Source: Candidatus Omnitrophota bacterium
Lineage (GTDB): Bacteria > Omnitrophota > Omnitrophia > Omnitrophales > Aquincolibacteriaceae
DNA length: 8,609 nucleotides
Direction: 5' to 3'
NCBI GenBank assembly: GCA_023819025.1
Contig: JAMWDC010000056.1
Span: 1,148 to 9,756 of the forward strand
Position numbers and translations under genes: made by a program. The notes beneath the pieces were generated by a model. The model saw only the letters and a program-made list of their open reading frames with translations, did not search any database and was not told where the DNA came from. How positions within the stretch are numbered: position 1 is the first letter of the stretch; every line of letters begins with the position of its first letter. Below are positions 6,267 to 8,609 of this stretch, piece by piece.

Positions 6267-6563
6267 TTTTCCAGGCAATGGCGATCAATAGTATTTAGGA
6301 GACCGTGCTCTAACCCCAGCGGCTTGCTGCGAAAGGGTTCACGAAAGGTCCTGATCCAGCCAGTAGATTGGCAGCAACCGGTGTGACGAAAAGGGCGGTT
6401 CATTTTGTTAAGGAAATCCAATTCTTTCGATAAGGGGCTGGAATCGGTTTGTGTCAAAGGGGCTATGGCGGATAGATCTGTCTAGGTGGAAGCTAGATTT
6501 ATCTCACCTTACAGATGACTCCTCTGCTAAGCTTAAAAGACGCCAGTTTTGGTGAAGATTGAT
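6267..6563. other. Spacer without recognisable gene
   Basis: I found no supported coding frame, tRNA or standard small RNA here. The sequence has moderate G+C and some short repeats (CGAAAGG at 6329-6346 twice, 12 nt apart) and a weak AGGTG/CACCT hairpin near 6485-6507. Frames on both strands are short and lack family matches. A structured RNA cannot be excluded by eye. Confidence 0.45.
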
Positions 6564-6685
6564 TGTGCGTTGCTCCGGTTACCCTCCCCTTGATTTATGA
6601 AAGTGGAGGGAGAAAGTGGGGTTTTTGATACCCAACTGTCCTGCCCCCCTTCAGAAAACAGGGGAAGGAACTGGAACAACTCATT
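6564..6685. repeat. Inverted-repeat element, diverged copy 2
   Basis: The right arm at 6669-6685 (AACTGGAACAACTCATT) matches 16 of 17 bases of the copy 1 right arm at 5744-5760. The left arm at 6564-6580 matches 13 of 17 bases of the copy 1 left arm (core GTTGCTCC then GTT). The interior differs in length and sequence, but 6604-6615 (TGGAGGGAGAAA) is the reverse complement of 5668-5679 in copy 1. An internal CCCTCC/GGAGGG hairpin is present at 6582-6610. It ends about 50 bp before tRNA-Cys. Confidence 0.65.
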
Positions 6686-6735
6686 TACAGGTGTACGAGA
6701 ATCAAGCTGATTGGTTTGGGTCAATTGTGGGAGAA

Positions 6736-6810
6736 GGCGCGGTAGCAAAGTGGTAATGCGCGGGTCTGCAAAACCTGTATACGGCGGTTCGATTCCGCCC
6801 CGCGCCTCCA
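6736..6810 (+). tRNA. tRNA-Cys (anticodon GCA), CCA encoded
   Basis: The full cloverleaf can be drawn. The acceptor GGCGCGG pairs with CCGCGCC, the D arm is GCA/TGC, and the anticodon stem CGGGT/ACCTG encloses loop CTGCAAA with GCA at 6768-6770. A 5-nt variable loop follows, then T arm GGCGG/CCGCC with TTCGATT, discriminator T and an encoded CCA. It closely resembles E. coli tRNA-Cys. No clear promoter is visible directly upstream. Confidence 0.97.
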
Positions 6811-6895
6811 TTATCGGGGAGTATGTTGAACGGCAAAATCATTGTACTCACCAGATTCATTTGAGAAAAGTTGCGGTGAATGCGGATCTTTTTTT

Positions 6896-6983
6896 GCCCA
6901 GGTGGCGGAATCGGCAGACGCACCGGACTTAAAATCCGTTGGGGAGTTAAATCCCTGTGCCAGTTCAAGTCTGGCCCTGGGCA
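6896..6983 (+). tRNA. tRNA-Leu (anticodon UAA), CCA not encoded
   Basis: This is a class II tRNA. The acceptor GCCCAGG pairs with CCTGGGC and anticodon loop CTTAAAA carries TAA at 6930-6932. The long variable arm has a 5-bp GGGGA/TCCCT stem, the T arm is GCCAG/CTGGC with TTCAAGT, and the discriminator is A. The anticodon stem has a C-U mismatch at its outermost pair. The next bases are GA, so CCA must be added enzymatically, unlike the neighbouring tRNA-Cys. Cys-Leu(UAA) order is the same as in the E. coli glyW-cysT-leuZ cluster, but no tRNA-Gly is visible upstream. IS debris begins within 53 bp of its 3' end. Confidence 0.96.
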
Positions 6984-7036
6984 GAAAAAGCGGACAGATC
7001 CGTCATGGTCTTATACTAACTTGAGTTCTGCAAATT

Positions 7037-7550
7037 TCATGGTTTTGAACGGAGCAAGTTTTGAAGCGACACAGTGTTCTTGAAATGACGAATCTTCTGA
7101 CGGAAACCTTTGAGATGCTTGTGAGCCGACAAGGTAACCAGGTTGTATGCGATTATGACGAGAGTCCAGTGTGTTTGGACGCCCTGCCAAGAACGCATAA
7201 ACACGTGGCCGAAGGCCAGGTGTTGCTTGATTTCCTTGTGAAAGATTTCGATCCCGAAGCGCTGGCTGTAAAGTCTGACCATCTCGGATTCGCTCATGTT
7301 GAGATTGTTGGTAATCAGGAAGCGAGGTTCCTTGGCGCCTGGCTTGGTGATGAAAAGAAGCACGGTACCGACTTTGGGCAGATGGACAATTCGTTTGGCG
7401 ACTTTGAGTTTTCGTTTTCTGGAAATCCGAACGGTTTTGTAAGTCCTCGGTCCCTTGGCCAGGTGACTGACGACCGTCTTCTTGCCGCCGATTTCCAGAA
7501 TACGATTGCACTTGATCGCAGCTACAAAAATCCAGCCGGCTTCGATAATA
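7037..7550 (-). pseudogene. IS4-type transposase, C-terminal fragment cut by an IS982 element
   Basis: The minus strand from 7549 to the TGA at 7039-7037 encodes 170 residues starting IIEAGWIFVAAIKCNRIL, which matches the region after the second catalytic aspartate in IS4-type DDE transposases. It includes LLFITKPGAKEPRFLITNN and the Y-(2)-R-(3)-E-(6)-K signature of the IS4 family in YSQRFGIEIFHKEIK, whose E is the third catalytic acid. The N-terminal half and the first two catalytic aspartates are missing because the frame meets the end of the IS982 element at 7551. The 35 bases beyond the far side of that element (8575-8609) are too few to show whether the missing half continues there. The product is not functional as it stands. 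The element's outer end must lie between 6984 and 7036, next to tRNA-Leu. Confidence 0.8.
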
Positions 7551-7570
7551 ACGCGAATACTGAAACCTCA

Positions 7571-8458
7571 TTATGGTAATAATGCGTTAATTTCAAGTTC
7601 GTTAGACAAAGCAAAAGTCAAACAGGCATAAAGGCATCGAGACAGATAGCCCAGAGGCGATCTGGCACCAGAAGCCTCGGCTTTCAGGCGATGCTTGAGG
7701 CAAGAGAAGATACCTTCGATCGGCTGGCGCAGTTTGAGAAGTTTATGCTGTGTTTGAGTCATCAAACGTTTCATGGAATTTCTAACATCGGTCAACAAGA
7801 GAAGGCCTTGTTGATAAAGTGTCTGCATGAGTGTTTTTGAAACATAGCCGGCATCAGCAATACACAGGCCTTTGAGTCCTTTCAAAAGCTTGAGGACAAA
7901 CTTTCGATCATCGGTGTTGCCAGGGGTAATGAGCAAAGACATCAGACGTCCTAAGGAATCACAAACGACATGAAGCTTGAAGCCGAAGAACCATCCCGTG
8001 GAGGTTTTGCCTCTTTGGGCAACATCTTCACAGACCTTATGGTCGAAAATGCGTTTATTCTCACAGACTTTCAAAGGCGTGGAATCCATGAAAGTCAAGC
8101 CATCCTGCTTGGCCTTGTTGAAATAACAAATCCATTGCAGGAGAAAAATGACATAAGGAGTTGCTTGATTCATCAGGTTGTTGAAATTGCCGTAGTTAGG
8201 GATCCGCCCCAGTTCTTTGGAGTAGGAGCTTAAGAGTTTACGGTGGTAATGCTTGATGTCCTTGACCCCTGTGGCAAAGCGGAAAATGCCGAAGGCAAGG
8301 ATGGCCTGCAAAGACAATCCTGAAGACCGGCCACCTTTGGGACGCAGATTCGATAAAAGTTCCCTCTTGAGGGAAGTACTCATGGCCTTGAGCAAATTAT
8401 CAATTTGGTCGAAAATGTGGTATAGGGTTTCCCATTCATTACAATTTTCCAAAAGCAT
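7571..8458 (-). CDS. IS982-family DDE transposase
   Basis: The 295-residue product is full length for the family and catalyses excision and insertion of its own element. The highly conserved block FMDSTPLKVCENKRI, then HKVCEDVAQRGKTSTGWFFG and FKLH, is diagnostic of IS982 transposases. Catalytic residues can be placed at D125 (FMDST), D202 (IADAGYVSK) and E248 (RQPIEGIFSCLKHRLK); the TPGNTDDRK segment lies between the first two. The start ATG (8458-8456) has GGAGG 5 nt upstream (complement of 8464-8468). The start codon lies inside one arm of a 12-bp inverted repeat, which may restrain translation. The stop lies at 7573-7571, within 23 bp of the element's end. No frameshift or internal stop is present, so the element could still be active. 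Confidence 0.93.
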   Translation of the reverse strand: MLLENCNEWETLYHIFDQIDNLLKAMSTSLKRELLSNLRPKGGRSSGLSLQAILAFGIFRFATGVKDIKHYHRKLLSSYSKELGRIPNYGNFNNLMNQATPYVIFLLQWICYFNKAKQDGLTFMDSTPLKVCENKRIFDHKVCEDVAQRGKTSTGWFFGFKLHVVCDSLGRLMSLLITPGNTDDRKFVLKLLKGLKGLCIADAGYVSKTLMQTLYQQGLLLLTDVRNSMKRLMTQTQHKLLKLRQPIEGIFSCLKHRLKAEASGARSPLGYLSRCLYACLTFALSNELEINALLP

Positions 8459-8529
8459 AAGCGCCTCCGTTTCTCGGGGAAAAGTTAAATTTGGTTGTTT
8501 TTCTTTTCCTTTCGGCTGCTTATGCTTTT
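8451..8529 (-). promoter_or_regulatory. Long-range stem covering the transposase start codon
   Basis: AAAAGCATAAGC at 8451-8462 and GCTTATGCTTTT at 8518-8529 are perfect 12-bp reverse complements separated by 55 nt. In the transposase mRNA the downstream arm contains the ATG start codon and abuts the GGAGG ribosome-binding site. Pairing would hide the initiation site, a device known from other IS elements (for example IS10 and IS50) to limit transposase made from outside transcripts. The role here is inferred. Confidence 0.55.
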
Positions 8530-8532
8530 GAG

Positions 8533-8541
8533 TTTATAGCA
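8533..8541 (-). promoter_or_regulatory. Possible extended -10 promoter of the IS982 transposase
   Basis: On the minus strand TGCTATAAA (complement of 8541-8533) is an extended -10 element, with no good -35 at 17 nt. A start about 7 nt further on (near 8526) would fall inside the outer arm of the start-codon stem, so self-made transcripts would lose about three of its twelve base pairs. Confidence 0.4.
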
Positions 8542-8609
8542 CTTACACCAATTTTTGAGTTTCAGTATTCACGTAATTAATAAAGCACATCCATGCCATT
8601 CTCGAGTAG

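Larger units (their letters stand above)
7551..8574 (-). mobile_element. Complete IS982-family insertion sequence (about 1024 bp)
   Basis: Terminal inverted repeats are visible: ACGCGAATACTGAAAC at 7551-7566 and, on the other strand, ACGTGAATACTGAAAC at 8574-8559 (15 of 16 identical), with similarity continuing through TCA after a one-base gap. Ends starting with AC and a length near 1 kb fit the IS982 family. One intact transposase fills most of the element. The flanks are CGATAATA on the left and AATTAATA on the right; 5 of 8 positions agree, so a target duplication is possible but not clear. It interrupts an IS4-type transposase, so it arrived later. Confidence 0.82.

Noticed and set aside
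6300..6420. Possible SRP (4.5S) RNA or other structured RNA, because GATCAGGACC and GCAGCAAGCC lie close together on the minus strand
   Set aside because: The GGAA tetraloop and the short stem between the conserved loop halves are absent, so the SRP core cannot be drawn.
7061..7579. Long + strand frame (172 residues) and an overlapping minus frame of 186 residues
   Set aside because: Both are shadows of the IS4-type transposase fragment, whose frame alone carries family motifs.

Overview
This window looks like a chromosomal segment of a Gram-negative-type bacterium: conserved housekeeping genes on the + strand, followed by a repeat- and IS-rich stretch around two tRNA genes. The GroEL/GroES and YicC sequences are typical of deep-branching bacteria. 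An Omnitrophota- or PVC-like origin is my impression from memory only and is not demonstrated. A lipobox protein with a glycine zipper fits a cell with an outer membrane.

Layout. Positions 1-1703 hold the 3' four fifths of groEL and then groES, closed by a strong intrinsic terminator; this gene order is the reverse of the usual groES-groEL. Positions 1704-2168 are a decayed, internally deleted IS3-type transposase on the minus strand, bracketed by an 8-bp direct repeat. A perfect-consensus promoter (TTGACA, 17 nt, TATAAT) at 2450-2478 then starts a tight operon: yicC (endoribonuclease family), gmk (guanylate kinase), rpoZ (RNA polymerase omega), coaC and coaB (coenzyme A biosynthesis). CoaC has lost the cysteine normally found in its active-site flap. 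coaB is split by a frameshift near 5131, so this copy of the CoaC-CoaB step may be decaying, unless the frameshift is a sequencing error.

Positions 5649-6735 hold two related inverted-repeat elements (MITE-like) flanking a glycine-zipper lipoprotein gene, plus about 300 bp with no recognisable gene. tRNA-Cys(GCA) and tRNA-Leu(UAA) follow, in the same order as cysT-leuZ of E. coli. Immediately downstream lies the C-terminal part of an IS4-type transposase on the minus strand. It is cut off by a complete IS982-family element of about 1024 bp (7551-8574) whose inverted repeats are visible and whose transposase is intact.

I see no clear evidence of a new multi-gene system. The most interesting signals are the paired inverted-repeat elements, the double lesion in the coaC/coaB pair, and a long-range stem that would bury the start codon of the IS982 transposase.
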